DNA of 64,000 bases from Ruminococcus sp. GTDB taxonomy: Bacteria > Bacillota > Clostridia > Oscillospirales > Acutalibacteraceae. Below the pieces are notes generated by a model. It ran no database searches and had not been told where the DNA came from. It saw only the letters and a program-made list of their open reading frames with translations. Position 1 is the stretch's first letter; each line of letters begins with the position of its first letter. The stretch covers positions 28,883 to 92,882 of the forward strand of contig JAFUKO010000068.1 of NCBI GenBank assembly GCA_017473555.1. The letters run 5' to 3'. Shown one piece after another: positions 51,595 to 59,929 of this stretch. The translations under genes were made by a program, and so were the position numbers.

Positions 51595-52339
51595 TATAAT
51601 AACCCTGTTTCCTGAGATGATGGAAACTGTGCTTAACGAGTCTATTATCGGCAGAGCACAGAAAAAGGGTGTGCTTGAAATAGAATGTCATCAGCTCAGA
51701 GAATTTGCTTTTGATAAGCACCGCCATGTAGATGATGCACCATACGGTGGTGGTAAAGGTATGCTTATGATGACCGAGCCTATCGCTTTGTGCTATGAAG
51801 ATATTTGCAGTAAACTCGATGAAAAGCCGTATTTTGTGTATATGTCACCACAGGGCAACGTGCTTAATCAGCAAAAGCTTATCGATATAAGTTCAAATCA
51901 TAAAAATATCTGTGTGCTGTGTGGACACTATGAGGGTGTTGACCAGAGGGTTATTGACGAGCTTATTGATGAGGAAATTTCTATCGGCGACTATGTATTA
52001 ACTGGTGGAGAATTGCCTACACTAGTATTTGTAGATGCACTTGCACGTATGGAGAAAGGCGTGCTCTCTGAAGATGAGTGTTTTACTAAAGAAAGCCACT
52101 ACGACGGACTTTTAGAGTACCCGCAGTACACTCGTCCACAGGTGTGGCGAGGCAGAGAAGTGCCCCCGGTGCTGCTTTCAGGACACCACGAAAACGTTGA
52201 CAAATGGCGACGTGAACAGTCTGTTGTGAATACTGCCAGAAAACGCCCTGATATGATAGAAAAAGCAGAGCTTTCTGATGCTGAAAGAGAGCTTGCAAGA
52301 CAGATAATTGAGGACAGTAAAACTGAGCAAAACCCTTGA
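51584..52339 (+). CDS. trmD: tRNA (guanine-37 N1)-methyltransferase
   Basis: A 251-residue SPOUT enzyme making m1G37, needed to prevent frameshifting. The knot motifs 'CGHYEGVDQRVID' and 'ISIGDYVLTGGELP' are complete. It overlaps rimM by 11 bases. No rplS follows, unlike many Firmicutes. Confidence 0.97.
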   Translation: MRIDIITLFPEMMETVLNESIIGRAQKKGVLEIECHQLREFAFDKHRHVDDAPYGGGKGMLMMTEPIALCYEDICSKLDEKPYFVYMSPQGNVLNQQKLIDISSNHKNICVLCGHYEGVDQRVIDELIDEEISIGDYVLTGGELPTLVFVDALARMEKGVLSEDECFTKESHYDGLLEYPQYTRPQVWRGREVPPVLLSGHHENVDKWRREQSVVNTARKRPDMIEKAELSDAERELARQIIEDSKTEQNP

Positions 52340-52483
52340 TATATTCTGGTTTTTTCACGTTTGGTCAAAATTTGTCTTGTATGGTAAGCACAAAAAGTTA
52401 TCAACATTTTAGCAGTTTTGCACAAAGAACCAGTTTGTAAAAAATTACTTGTTATCTATCAAAACAAAAATGCATTTTCTTGG

Positions 52484-52512
52484 TTGACCAACGCGATTTT
52501 TGTAGATATAAT
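52484..52512 (+). promoter_or_regulatory. Promoter of the HPr gene
   Basis: TTGACC (52484-52489) and TATAAT (52507-52512) with 17-base spacing, 77 bases before the start. Confidence 0.8.
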
Positions 52513-52588
52513 ATCAATCATCGGACAGAGTCCCCTGTTCAATTTTCAGTCTATAATTATTTTGCAAACGAAAAGAGAGGGTTTTAGA

Positions 52589-52852
52589 ATGTATACTAAA
52601 GAAGTATTGGTTCAGAACAAAGCTGGTCTTCATGCTCGTCCAGCAACATTTTTTATTCAGAAAGCTAACGAATTTAAGGCAACTGTTTGGGTAGAGAAGG
52701 ACGAGAGAAAGGTTAACGCTAAGAGCCTTCTCGGTGTACTCTCACTCGGCATCATCGGTGGTACAACAATCACTATCTATGCTGATGGCTCAGACGAGAC
52801 TGAGGCTGTTGAGGGTCTTGTTGCTCTTGTAGAGTCAGGTTTTGCTGAATAA
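52589..52852 (+). CDS. ptsH: Phosphocarrier protein HPr
   Basis: An 87-residue HPr with the phosphorylated H15 in 'AGLHARPAT' and the regulatory S46 in 'AKSLLGVLSLGI'. Both sites are present, so it can serve sugar phosphotransfer and HprK/CcpA carbon-catabolite control; it is not a Crh, which lacks His15. The ATG at 52589 is preceded by AGAGAGGG. It is monocistronic, away from ptsI. Confidence 0.95.
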   Translation: MYTKEVLVQNKAGLHARPATFFIQKANEFKATVWVEKDERKVNAKSLLGVLSLGIIGGTTITIYADGSDETEAVEGLVALVESGFAE

Positions 52853-52874
52853 TTTTTATATATTTCTGGTACAT

Positions 52875-52906
52875 TAAGGCGGAGTTTTTACTTCGCCTTA
52901 TTTTTG
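52875..52906 (+). terminator. Terminator of the HPr gene
   Basis: TAAGGCGGAG (52875-52884) pairs with CTTCGCCTTA (52891-52900), one wobble, followed by five Ts. Confidence 0.85.
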
Positions 52907-53009
52907 TTTTGAGAGCCGAGTGTTCAAGCCTTGATATTTTCCTTTACAAAGCATTAGTTTTGCTTTATATTTAAAATGAGATAGTTTGTGAAGTGACGGA
53001 GGTGATTGT

Positions 53010-54851
53010 GTGAACGAAAAGCTAAAAGAGCTCAGAAAAAAGGCGATGGCGTTGCCGCTTTCTCCGGGTGTGTATATTATGAAGAATAAAAATCGTGATA
53101 TTATCTACATCGGTAAAGCAAAAGCGCTGAAAAACCGTGTCAGCCAGTATTTCGGTTCACAGAATAATCATCCCGAAAAAGTACGTAGAATGGTTGAAAA
53201 TGTATTCGATTTTGAGTACATTATCACAGACTCGGAGTTTGAAGCGCTGATACTGGAGTGCAGTCTGATAAAACAGCATACGCCAAAGTATAATATTCTT
53301 TTAAAAGACGACAAAGGATATAGCTACGTAAGGGTTAGTAATGAGGATTGGCGACGTATTTCCTATGTTCTCCAGAAAGGCGACGATGATGCTACCTATA
53401 TCGGCCCTTATAAAAGCAGTTACTACGTAAAAAACAGCGTTGAACAGGCACAGAAAATTTTTAAACTCCCTACCTGTAACAGAAAGTTTCCACAGGATTT
53501 CAGAAAGGGCAGACCGTGTCTAAATTACCACATCAAGCAGTGCTGTGCTCCGTGTACAGGCAGAGTCAAGCTTAAAGATTACAACGAAGCTGTCGAAGAA
53601 GCGCTGAGTTTCTTAAAGGGTGGCGATGCAAAAACCATCAGGCTGTTAACAGAGAAAATGATGGAGGCATCGGATAACCTTGACTTTGAGCGTGCAGCAA
53701 AAATCCGTGACCAGATAAATTCGATAAAGAAGATGCGTGATAAGCAGAAGGTTGTTAACACTACTGTTGATGAACAGGATGTTATCGCCTATGCAAACGA
53801 CGGCAAAAAAGGTTCGTTTGAGGTGTTCAGATTCAGCGGTGGCAGACTGTTTGACAGAGAGAATTTTATCGTTGAAGACCCTGGTGACGAAGGTGTCGCG
53901 CGTCACGAGTTTATGCTCAGATATTACACAATCCGTGAGGATATCCCACGTAATGTAGTGCTCGACTGTGAGTTTGAAGATATAGAAATTTTAGAGCAAT
54001 GGCTCAGTGAGAAGAAGGGTAAACGTGTTTATATAAGCGTGCCTAAAATCGGTGAACAAAAGCATCTTGTCGATATGTGCAAGCAGAATGCTTTTGAAAC
54101 TTTGGGCCAGCTCCAGGGGATGCAGGGCAGACAGGCTGCTGTGCTTGAGAGTCTGCGTGATATATTGGGACTTAAAGAGGTACCATACTATATCGAATCT
54201 TACGATATCTCTAACACAGCAGGTGCTGAGAATGTCGCAGGTATGGTTGTTTTTGAAAACGCAAAGCCAAAAAAATCTGCGTACAAAAAGTTTAAGATAA
54301 AGTCTTTTTCAGGTCAGGATGACTATGGCTCAATGGCAGAGGTGCTGACCAGAAGATTCAGCGAGTATTTAAAAGCTAAAGAAAGCGGAGTAGATATTGA
54401 CGAAGGGTTTGCAAAGCTCCCTGACCTGATTCTTCTTGATGGTGGTAAAGGTCAGGTAGGTGCTGCTAAACCTGTGCTTGATAGCCTGGGGATAGATGTA
54501 CCGTTGTTTGGTATGGTAAAAGACGATAAGCATCGCACTCGTGCTATAGTGACAGATAGTCAGGAGATAGCTATACGACCTAACCAGAGTGTGTTCAGCT
54601 TTGTTACCTCGATTCAGGATGAGGTGCACCGCTTTGCTATTGGTTATCATCACCAAAGCCGTAAAAAGTCGATGAAATCGTCAACGCTTACTAAAATTGA
54701 CGGAATCGGAGACGTAAGAGCAAAAGCTTTACTGAAGTATTTCAGAACTATTGAGAATATAAAAAACGCATCATTGAAAGAGCTCCTTAGCGCTCCTAAA
54801 ATGACAGAGGATAGTGCGAAAGCAGTTTACAGATATTTTCACGAGGATTAA
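53010..54851 (+). CDS. uvrC: Excinuclease ABC subunit C
   Basis: A 613-residue nucleotide excision nuclease. The GIY-YIG domain ('SPGVYIMKNKNRDIIYIGKA'), the UVR UvrB-binding motif ('EKMMEASDNLDFERAAKIRDQI', region 205-235), the RNase H-like C nuclease and tandem helix-hairpin-helix are present. The start is GTG with GGAGGTGATT before it. rsmD begins 12 bases later. Confidence 0.97.
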   Translation: MNEKLKELRKKAMALPLSPGVYIMKNKNRDIIYIGKAKALKNRVSQYFGSQNNHPEKVRRMVENVFDFEYIITDSEFEALILECSLIKQHTPKYNILLKDDKGYSYVRVSNEDWRRISYVLQKGDDDATYIGPYKSSYYVKNSVEQAQKIFKLPTCNRKFPQDFRKGRPCLNYHIKQCCAPCTGRVKLKDYNEAVEEALSFLKGGDAKTIRLLTEKMMEASDNLDFERAAKIRDQINSIKKMRDKQKVVNTTVDEQDVIAYANDGKKGSFEVFRFSGGRLFDRENFIVEDPGDEGVARHEFMLRYYTIREDIPRNVVLDCEFEDIEILEQWLSEKKGKRVYISVPKIGEQKHLVDMCKQNAFETLGQLQGMQGRQAAVLESLRDILGLKEVPYYIESYDISNTAGAENVAGMVVFENAKPKKSAYKKFKIKSFSGQDDYGSMAEVLTRRFSEYLKAKESGVDIDEGFAKLPDLILLDGGKGQVGAAKPVLDSLGIDVPLFGMVKDDKHRTRAIVTDSQEIAIRPNQSVFSFVTSIQDEVHRFAIGYHHQSRKKSMKSSTLTKIDGIGDVRAKALLKYFRTIENIKNASLKELLSAPKMTEDSAKAVYRYFHED

Positions 54852-54862
54852 GTGAGGTAAAA

Positions 54863-55408
54863 ATGAGAGTTATTACAGGTAAAGCCAGAGGCAGAATTCT
54901 GGAAACTTTAAAGGGTGACGATGTACGTCCTACAACTGATAAGGTTAAGGAAGCTATTTTTTCTGCAATTCAGTTTGAACTTGAAGGAAGACACTTTTTG
55001 GATTTGTTTGCAGGATGCGGACAGATGGGAATAGAGGCTTTGTCACGTGGATGTGCAAACGCTACATTTATTGATAAGAGCAGAGCAGCAATTAAGGTTA
55101 TCGACAGGAATTTATCGGTTACAAACTTGAAACAGTTTGCCAGAGTATACAACGCTGATTCCGTAAATTTCATCAGAAACAGTCTTGATGAATATGACAT
55201 TATTTTCCTAGACCCACCATATAATAAGGGGATTTTACAAGAAATTATGCCACTTGTTGCACAAAGAATGAAAAAAACCGGTGTTATTATTTGTGAAAGT
55301 GCATTAAATGATGAAATATTACAAAAATATTACAATTTTACTCTTGACAGAGAACGTACCTATGGTAAAATAAAGGTAAGCATATATCGTCACGAAGATT
55401 ATGTATAA
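54863..55408 (+). CDS. rsmD: 16S rRNA (guanine-966 N2)-methyltransferase
   Basis: A 181-residue SAM enzyme with 'RVITGKARGRILETLKG', the SAM motif 'FLDLFAGCGQMGIEALSRG' and the catalytic 'LDPPYNKG'. It pairs with coaD as in most Firmicutes. Confidence 0.95.
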   Translation: MRVITGKARGRILETLKGDDVRPTTDKVKEAIFSAIQFELEGRHFLDLFAGCGQMGIEALSRGCANATFIDKSRAAIKVIDRNLSVTNLKQFARVYNADSVNFIRNSLDEYDIIFLDPPYNKGILQEIMPLVAQRMKKTGVIICESALNDEILQKYYNFTLDRERTYGKIKVSIYRHEDYV

Positions 55409-55447
55409 CTATATATAGTGGTTCGTGATTTTTCTTAGGGGGCTGTT

Positions 55448-55948
55448 ATGAATAATACGGTTATCTGCCCCGGAAGCTTCGACCCTGTGACGCTCGGACA
55501 TGTTGATATTATTAAGAGAGCGTCCAAAATGTTTGACAAGGTTATCGTTGCGGTGCTTGTCAATATGTCAAAAACACCTAGCTTTTCTATAGAAGAGCGT
55601 ATTGCTTTTCTTGAAAAAGCGTTAGAGGGTGTAGACAACATTGAGATAGTCGGTTTTTCGGGACTTCTCGCTGATTATGCGAGAGAACGAAACGCAAAGG
55701 CTGTTGTCAAGGGCTTGAGAGCTATGTCGGATTTTGAGTATGAGTTTCAGATGGCACTCACAAACAAGAAACTTAACCCTGAGCTTGATACGGTGTTTCT
55801 TACATCGGACTCGCAGTATATGTACCTGAGTTCAAGTATGGTGAAGCAGATTGCCTCTTTGGGCGGAGATATCAGTTACTTCGTACCGGAGTGTATTCAT
55901 GAACAGGTTTATGAACGTTTAAAAACAGGAGCTAGAAAGGAAAAGTAA
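55448..55948 (+). CDS. coaD: Phosphopantetheine adenylyltransferase
   Basis: A 166-residue nucleotidyltransferase making dephospho-CoA. The TxGH motif is T15-L-G-H18 in 'CPGSFDPVTLGH', and 'YMYLSSSMVKQ' is the ISSTxxR-like motif. A GGGGGC site precedes the ATG. A coiled-coil gene follows by one base. Confidence 0.95.
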   Translation: MNNTVICPGSFDPVTLGHVDIIKRASKMFDKVIVAVLVNMSKTPSFSIEERIAFLEKALEGVDNIEIVGFSGLLADYARERNAKAVVKGLRAMSDFEYEFQMALTNKKLNPELDTVFLTSDSQYMYLSSSMVKQIASLGGDISYFVPECIHEQVYERLKTGARKEK

Positions 55949-55949
55949 A

Positions 55950-56405
55950 ATGAGAGTGGATGAACTAATAAACGAGTTGCACGATATGATTGCTGATGCT
56001 AAGGCTGTTCCTCTTACAGGCGGTAAGGTTATGGTTGACGCAGAGAAGGTTTTCGATATCCTCGATGAAATGCAGGATACTATGCCTGCTGAAGTAAGAC
56101 AGGCTAAGAATATCGTTGCTGACAGAGGTCAGATTATTTCTGAGGCTAAGAAGGAGTCTGAGGACATCATCAGAGCTGCTGAGGAGCGTAAGAAGGCTAT
56201 GATCGAAGAGTCTGAGATTATGCGTGCTGCTAAGGCTGAGGCTACAGAGCTTCTTAACGAGGTTAAGTCTAAGTCTGCTGAGATGCGTAAGGCTGCTAAC
56301 GATTACGTTGAGAACATCATGAAGAAGACTGACGATGCTATCACAGCACAGCTTACTGAGCTCAGAAAGACTCGTCAGAACTTAAGAATTACAAAGAAGT
56401 CTTAA
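55950..56405 (+). CDS. Coiled-coil protein of unknown function downstream of coaD
   Basis: A 151-residue, highly charged helical protein rich in Ala, Glu and Lys, with one long coiled coil (about 45-145) and no membrane segment. It resembles annotations such as 'ATP synthase subunit B/H-like' or 'DivIVA-like' in Clostridia; these names reflect composition rather than function. The position after coaD (1-base gap) is widely conserved. Codons are strongly biased (GCT, GAG, AAG), suggesting high expression. AAAGGAAAAG precedes the ATG. Confidence 0.75.
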   Translation: MRVDELINELHDMIADAKAVPLTGGKVMVDAEKVFDILDEMQDTMPAEVRQAKNIVADRGQIISEAKKESEDIIRAAEERKKAMIEESEIMRAAKAEATELLNEVKSKSAEMRKAANDYVENIMKKTDDAITAQLTELRKTRQNLRITKKS

Positions 56406-56438
56406 CTTTTGCGGTAAGTTAATATTTTGCAAGCTATG

Positions 56439-56469
56439 GGCTGTTTCGCAAAAGCGAAACAGCCTTTTT
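56439..56469 (+). terminator. Terminator of the uvrC-rsmD-coaD operon
   Basis: GGCTGTTTCGC (56439-56449) pairs with GCGAAACAGCC (56454-56464) and a T-run follows. Confidence 0.9.
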
Positions 56470-56499
56470 GATATTAATATGTTTCGGATAATGGTGGTT

Positions 56500-56554
56500 G
56501 TGTCAAAAATTGCAGATTACATCAGAAAATATACCGATTACATCATTTTGACAC
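56500..56554 (+). promoter_or_regulatory. Candidate regulatory dyad upstream of the first N-terminal-dockerin gene
   Basis: GTGTCAAAA (56500-56508) is inverted exactly at 56546-56554, and between and overlapping the arms GATTACATCA is repeated at 56515-56524 and 56536-56545, 21 bases apart (about two helical turns). The right arm contains TTGACA (56548-56553), a likely -35 with a poor TACAGT (56573-56578) 19 bases later. Confidence 0.5.
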
Positions 56555-56609
56555 TTTGTATGCATTTTCTGTTACAGTATGAATGGAAAATATATGGGAG
56601 GATGATTCT

Positions 56610-57182
56610 ATGAAAAAAGTGTTTTCTGTTTTGTTAGCATTGATGCTGATGTTGTCGTGTGTTATTAACGCTGGTGCGATTCCTGCTCCGTGCTATTATG
56701 GTGATGCTAATGCTAACGGTGAGTCTAATGTGATGGATGTTACCTTTATACAGGAAGTTCTGGTTAAATTGAATACGATGTCTGCTTTACAGAATAAGTT
56801 AGCTGATGTTAATGCAGACGGAAACCTGAGCGTGTTTGATGCAACACTTATTCAACTTAAGTTAGCTAAGTGTATAAGTGAATATCCTGCCGGCAAGGAA
56901 GTTTATGTCTATATGCTTTTAGGTGGTTTTGAGACGGATAAAGAATCCGGTTTGGCTACTGTGAACGAGCCTGTCACCTTTACTGTTTTTCCGGACGGCA
57001 AGTGTGAACCATTCTACTTTGACTATTATGTAAATGGTGAGTTGATAATTGATGATTCTCAGGAGACATCGTTTACATATTCATTTGATGAAGCAGGCAG
57101 TTATAGAATACAGGCTACTGCTACAAATTCTGTGGGCGTTTCATCTGTTGTTTCAATGGACTTTGAAGTAGTTGAAGCCTGA
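56610..57182 (+). CDS. Secreted protein with N-terminal dockerin and Ig-like C terminus
   Basis: A 190-residue protein. A signal peptide (1-23) is directly followed by a dockerin (about 28-90; 'DANANGESNVMDVTFIQ' and 'DVNADGNLSVFDATLIQ'), and then a beta-sandwich like a PKD/Ig-type fold (about 95-190; 'FTVFPDGKCEPFYFDYYVNG', 'YSFDEAGSYRIQATATN'). Most dockerins are C-terminal; here it is N-terminal. No enzyme motif is visible. The ATG at 56610 has GGAGG 10 bases upstream. It is paralogous to the next gene. Confidence 0.82.
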   Translation: MKKVFSVLLALMLMLSCVINAGAIPAPCYYGDANANGESNVMDVTFIQEVLVKLNTMSALQNKLADVNADGNLSVFDATLIQLKLAKCISEYPAGKEVYVYMLLGGFETDKESGLATVNEPVTFTVFPDGKCEPFYFDYYVNGELIIDDSQETSFTYSFDEAGSYRIQATATNSVGVSSVVSMDFEVVEA

Positions 57183-57220
57183 TAGAACTATGTGATTATC
57201 ATAAATAACAGTATTTACAA

Positions 57221-57252
57221 CAAAAGCTCCGATTTCATTCGGGGCTTTTGTG
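57221..57252 (+). terminator. Terminator of the first N-terminal-dockerin gene
   Basis: ACAAAAGCTCCGA (57221-57233) pairs with TCGGGGCTTTTGT (57240-57252), one wobble. Confidence 0.8.
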
Positions 57253-57257
57253 TTTGT

Positions 57258-57286
57258 TGACAGTGATTTTGAAGAGTGGTACAATG
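57258..57286 (+). promoter_or_regulatory. Promoter of the second N-terminal-dockerin gene
   Basis: Perfect TTGACA (57258-57263) and TACAAT (57281-57286) with 17-base spacing. Confidence 0.8.
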
Positions 57287-57316
57287 TGACCACTAAAAAG
57301 AATTTTGGTGAATATT

Positions 57317-58204
57317 ATGAAAAAAGTGATTTGTTTTCTGCTTTGTGCAGTAATTATGATGTCGTTTAGTGTTATGAGCACAAACGCTGCTATTGAGCCG
57401 ATTGCCTATGGTGACGCTGATGCCGACGGTGATGAAAATATTTTCGATGTTACGTTTGTACAGCTTTGCGTGGCTTTACTCGATGAAATGGATAAGTTGC
57501 AATTTGAGGTTTCCGATGTTGATGATAACGGAGAGATAACCATTATGGATGCGACTATGATTCAATGCCATAACGCTGAACTTATAGACAGCTACCCTGC
57601 GGGCGGATCGGTATCGCTTGATTTGGATATTCATAACTTCTACTGCAACTTAGGAGATGCTGTGCTGACGTCAAATGATTTAGCGACTTTTTATGCGGAT
57701 GTTTATAGTGGTGTAGGTGGACCGGTTACTTACAGCTTCTACATAAACAAAAGACTTGTACAAGTAACAAATGATTCGTATTTCAGCTACTATTTCAGAG
57801 AAGCCGGCGAATATGATATTAAAGTTGTTGCCGAAAACCATATAGGTATTGTTGAAGAAGCACATCTGAAAGTTCAAAGCATCGGAGAAGAAACTCACAC
57901 TGCACCAGAGATTGGAGTTTACTATACTAATCTGTATAAACGAGATCTGTGTGACCGTGCTGATGATGCAACAATTAACGTTATGGTTCTGGGTGCAGAT
58001 GAACCTTATGAGTATGCATTTGACCTTTATTATGGGGATAAATTGATAGCATCACAGATAATGTCCGAGGATAACACCTTTAAGTTGCATCCTGACAAAT
58101 TGAAGATTAAACACGAATATACCTTATATGTTGCGGTTAGTACAGGTGACTCAAATATCTACTTAAGAGATGTGCCTGTGCTCGTAAGATACACAAGAAT
58201 ATGA
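57317..58204 (+). CDS. Secreted protein with N-terminal dockerin and two beta-sandwich regions
   Basis: A 295-residue paralogue of the upstream gene. The signal peptide (1-25) is followed by a dockerin (about 31-95; 'DADADGDENIFDVTFVQ' and 'DVDDNGEITIMDATMIQ'), a beta-sandwich (about 100-195, with 'FREAGEYDIKVVAENHIG' equivalent to the Ig-like end of the first protein), and a further domain (200-295, 'YEYAFDLYYGDKLIA', 'LKIKHEYTLYVAV'). The ATG at 57317 has a weak GGTG upstream. No catalytic residues are evident. Confidence 0.8.
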   Translation: MKKVICFLLCAVIMMSFSVMSTNAAIEPIAYGDADADGDENIFDVTFVQLCVALLDEMDKLQFEVSDVDDNGEITIMDATMIQCHNAELIDSYPAGGSVSLDLDIHNFYCNLGDAVLTSNDLATFYADVYSGVGGPVTYSFYINKRLVQVTNDSYFSYYFREAGEYDIKVVAENHIGIVEEAHLKVQSIGEETHTAPEIGVYYTNLYKRDLCDRADDATINVMVLGADEPYEYAFDLYYGDKLIASQIMSEDNTFKLHPDKLKIKHEYTLYVAVSTGDSNIYLRDVPVLVRYTRI

Positions 58205-58226
58205 TAAGCCTTTAATGAAAAAATCG

Positions 58227-58259
58227 AAGCACTGCGGAAAAATTCGCAGTGCTTTTTGT
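58227..58259 (+). terminator. Terminator of the second N-terminal-dockerin gene
   Basis: AAGCACTGCG (58227-58236) pairs with CGCAGTGCTT (58245-58254), followed by Ts. Confidence 0.85.
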
Positions 58260-58342
58260 GTTTTATTTAGTATATATATCCAAAATTCCAGTCAAGAAAA
58301 TTTCAAATTGTAAATTTTTTGTTATAAATCGTAACTTTTACC

Positions 58343-58371
58343 TTGATTTTCTAACAGACATAGTATATAAT
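58343..58371 (+). promoter_or_regulatory. Promoter of the mraZ-rsmH cluster
   Basis: TTGATT (58343-58348) and TATAAT (58366-58371) with 17-base spacing, 70 bases before mraZ. Confidence 0.8.
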
Positions 58372-58381
58372 CGTTCTATAA

Positions 58382-58405
58382 GTGGCATAAGGTGGTAAAA
58401 AGTGT
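58382..58405 (+). promoter_or_regulatory. Candidate MraZ operator: three GTGG/GTGT boxes at 10-bp spacing
   Basis: GTGG at 58382, GTGG at 58392 and GTGT at 58402 stand exactly one helical turn apart, just after the -10 element. MraZ is known to bind such direct repeats before its own gene. Confidence 0.65.
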
Positions 58406-58441
58406 AACTTTATAGTCACAAAATTCAGGGGAGGTGGCAGA

Positions 58442-58861
58442 ATGTTCTCTGGTACTACTAATCAGACAATTGACCCAAAGGGTAGATTTATTCTGCCGTC
58501 TAAGTTTAGAGAAGAACTCTCGAGTACGGTTTATGTTACATCAGGTTTTGAAAACTGTGTGCAGATTTTGTCCCCTGAACAGTTTGATCGCCTCAGAGAG
58601 CAGATCAGACAGCTCCCTGCTGACAAGACGTTATCATTGCAGTATATTCTCATTTCGCCTGCAACAGAGGTAAGTGTCAGTGCCCAGGGCAGAGTTATGA
58701 TTCCTCAGAAACTCAGAGAGGATGCATCACTTACTAAAGACATTGTTGTTGTTGGTATGGATACCAGAATTGAGGTCTGGAATAAAGAAAACTTCGAAGC
58801 GTTTATTGAAAAGCAGAAGAAAGAGTCTGTTAAAGAGGCTCTTGAGCTTCTGAGACTGTGA
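58442..58861 (+). CDS. mraZ: Transcriptional regulator MraZ
   Basis: A 139-residue AbrB-like protein with two MraZ repeats ('DPKGRFILPSKFREELS' and 'SAQGRVMIPQKLREDASL'). It forms a ring and represses the dcw cluster at repeats before its own gene. GGGGAGGTGG precedes the ATG. rsmH follows by 7 bases. Confidence 0.96.
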   Translation: MFSGTTNQTIDPKGRFILPSKFREELSSTVYVTSGFENCVQILSPEQFDRLREQIRQLPADKTLSLQYILISPATEVSVSAQGRVMIPQKLREDASLTKDIVVVGMDTRIEVWNKENFEAFIEKQKKESVKEALELLRL

Positions 58862-58868
58862 GGAAGAT

Positions 58869-59792
58869 ATGAGTTTTTCACACATTCCCGTGCTTTTAAA
58901 CGAAACGATAAATGGTCTTAATATACAGGAAAACGGAATTTATGTTGACGGCACAGCAGGTGGCGGTGGTCACTCTTCAGAGATTTTATCACATCTTAAA
59001 GAGGGAAAGCTTATTTCTATTGATCAGGACCCCGACGCTATCCGCCACGTCAAAGAGCGTTTTAAGGATAACCCTAACTCGATTATTGTTAAAGGTAACT
59101 TTTCCGATATGAAAGAGCTTTTAAACGCAAGAGGAATTTATTGCGTAGACGGTGTTATGCTTGATATCGGTGTATCATCTCACCAGCTGGATGTAGCTGA
59201 GCGTGGATTTTCTTTCCACGAGGACGCTCCGCTTGATATGCGTATGAGCCAGGAGGGTGCTTCTGCAGCAGATTTAGTCAATACGCTGGAGTATTCAGAG
59301 CTTGCAAGAATTATCAATAACTACGGTGAGGAGAAGTATGCTTCTTCAATCGCGAAAAATATAGTGAAAGCAAGACAGGAAAAGAGAATTGAAACTACTC
59401 TTGAGCTTGCTGAGATTATAAAAAACAGCGTACCTCAGAAGGTGCGTAGGGATGGACATCCTGCCAGAAAGACATTTCAGGCATTGAGAATTGCAGTAAA
59501 TCGTGAGCTTGATGTGCTGGAAAAGGGTCTTGACGAAGCTTTTGAGCTGTTATCAAAAGGCGGCAGACTTGCTGTGATTACTTTCCATTCGCTCGAGGAT
59601 AGAATTGTAAAGCAGAAAATGGCTTCATGGTGTGTAGGCTGTACCTGCCCTAAGGATTTTCCTGTTTGTGTTTGTGGTAACAAGCCTAAAGCCAAGCTTA
59701 TTAATCGCAAGCCGATTGTGGCAACAGACGAGGAGTTGGAGCTCAACGTTCGCTCAAGAAGTGCAAAGCTGAGAGTCTGCGAAAAGCTGTGA
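58869..59792 (+). CDS. rsmH: 16S rRNA (cytosine-1402 N4)-methyltransferase
   Basis: A 307-residue SAM enzyme (MraW). Motifs 'HIPVLLNETI', 'VDGTAGGGGHSSEIL', 'LDIGVSSHQLDVAERGFSF' and 'RRDGHPARKTFQALRIAVNREL' are typical. It is the second gene of the division cluster. Confidence 0.97.
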   Translation: MSFSHIPVLLNETINGLNIQENGIYVDGTAGGGGHSSEILSHLKEGKLISIDQDPDAIRHVKERFKDNPNSIIVKGNFSDMKELLNARGIYCVDGVMLDIGVSSHQLDVAERGFSFHEDAPLDMRMSQEGASAADLVNTLEYSELARIINNYGEEKYASSIAKNIVKARQEKRIETTLELAEIIKNSVPQKVRRDGHPARKTFQALRIAVNRELDVLEKGLDEAFELLSKGGRLAVITFHSLEDRIVKQKMASWCVGCTCPKDFPVCVCGNKPKAKLINRKPIVATDEELELNVRSRSAKLRVCEKL

Positions 59793-59855
59793 GTTTTTTA
59801 CAAAAAACTGCTTTAATTCTTATGCAGAATAACAGTGGTCAAAACATCTATATGA

Positions 59856-59874
59856 ATGGGTAAATAATACCCAT
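59856..59874 (+). terminator. Palindromic hairpin after rsmH
   Basis: ATGGGTA (59856-59862) pairs with TACCCAT (59868-59874), followed by a short T-rich segment. It is a weak terminator or operator. Confidence 0.45.
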
Positions 59875-59892
59875 ATTTGTTGTTATTTACTA

Positions 59893-59921
59893 TGGACTTT
59901 GTATATACCCTGTGGTAAAAT
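59893..59921 (+). promoter_or_regulatory. Candidate promoter of the ftsL leader
   Basis: TGGACT (59893-59898) and TAAAAT (59916-59921) with 17-base spacing; partial matches to consensus. Confidence 0.4.
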
Positions 59922-59929
59922 GATAACAA

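Noticed and set aside
52589-52852. Catabolite repression HPr-like Crh
   Set aside because: His15 is present in AGLHARPA, so it is an HPr.
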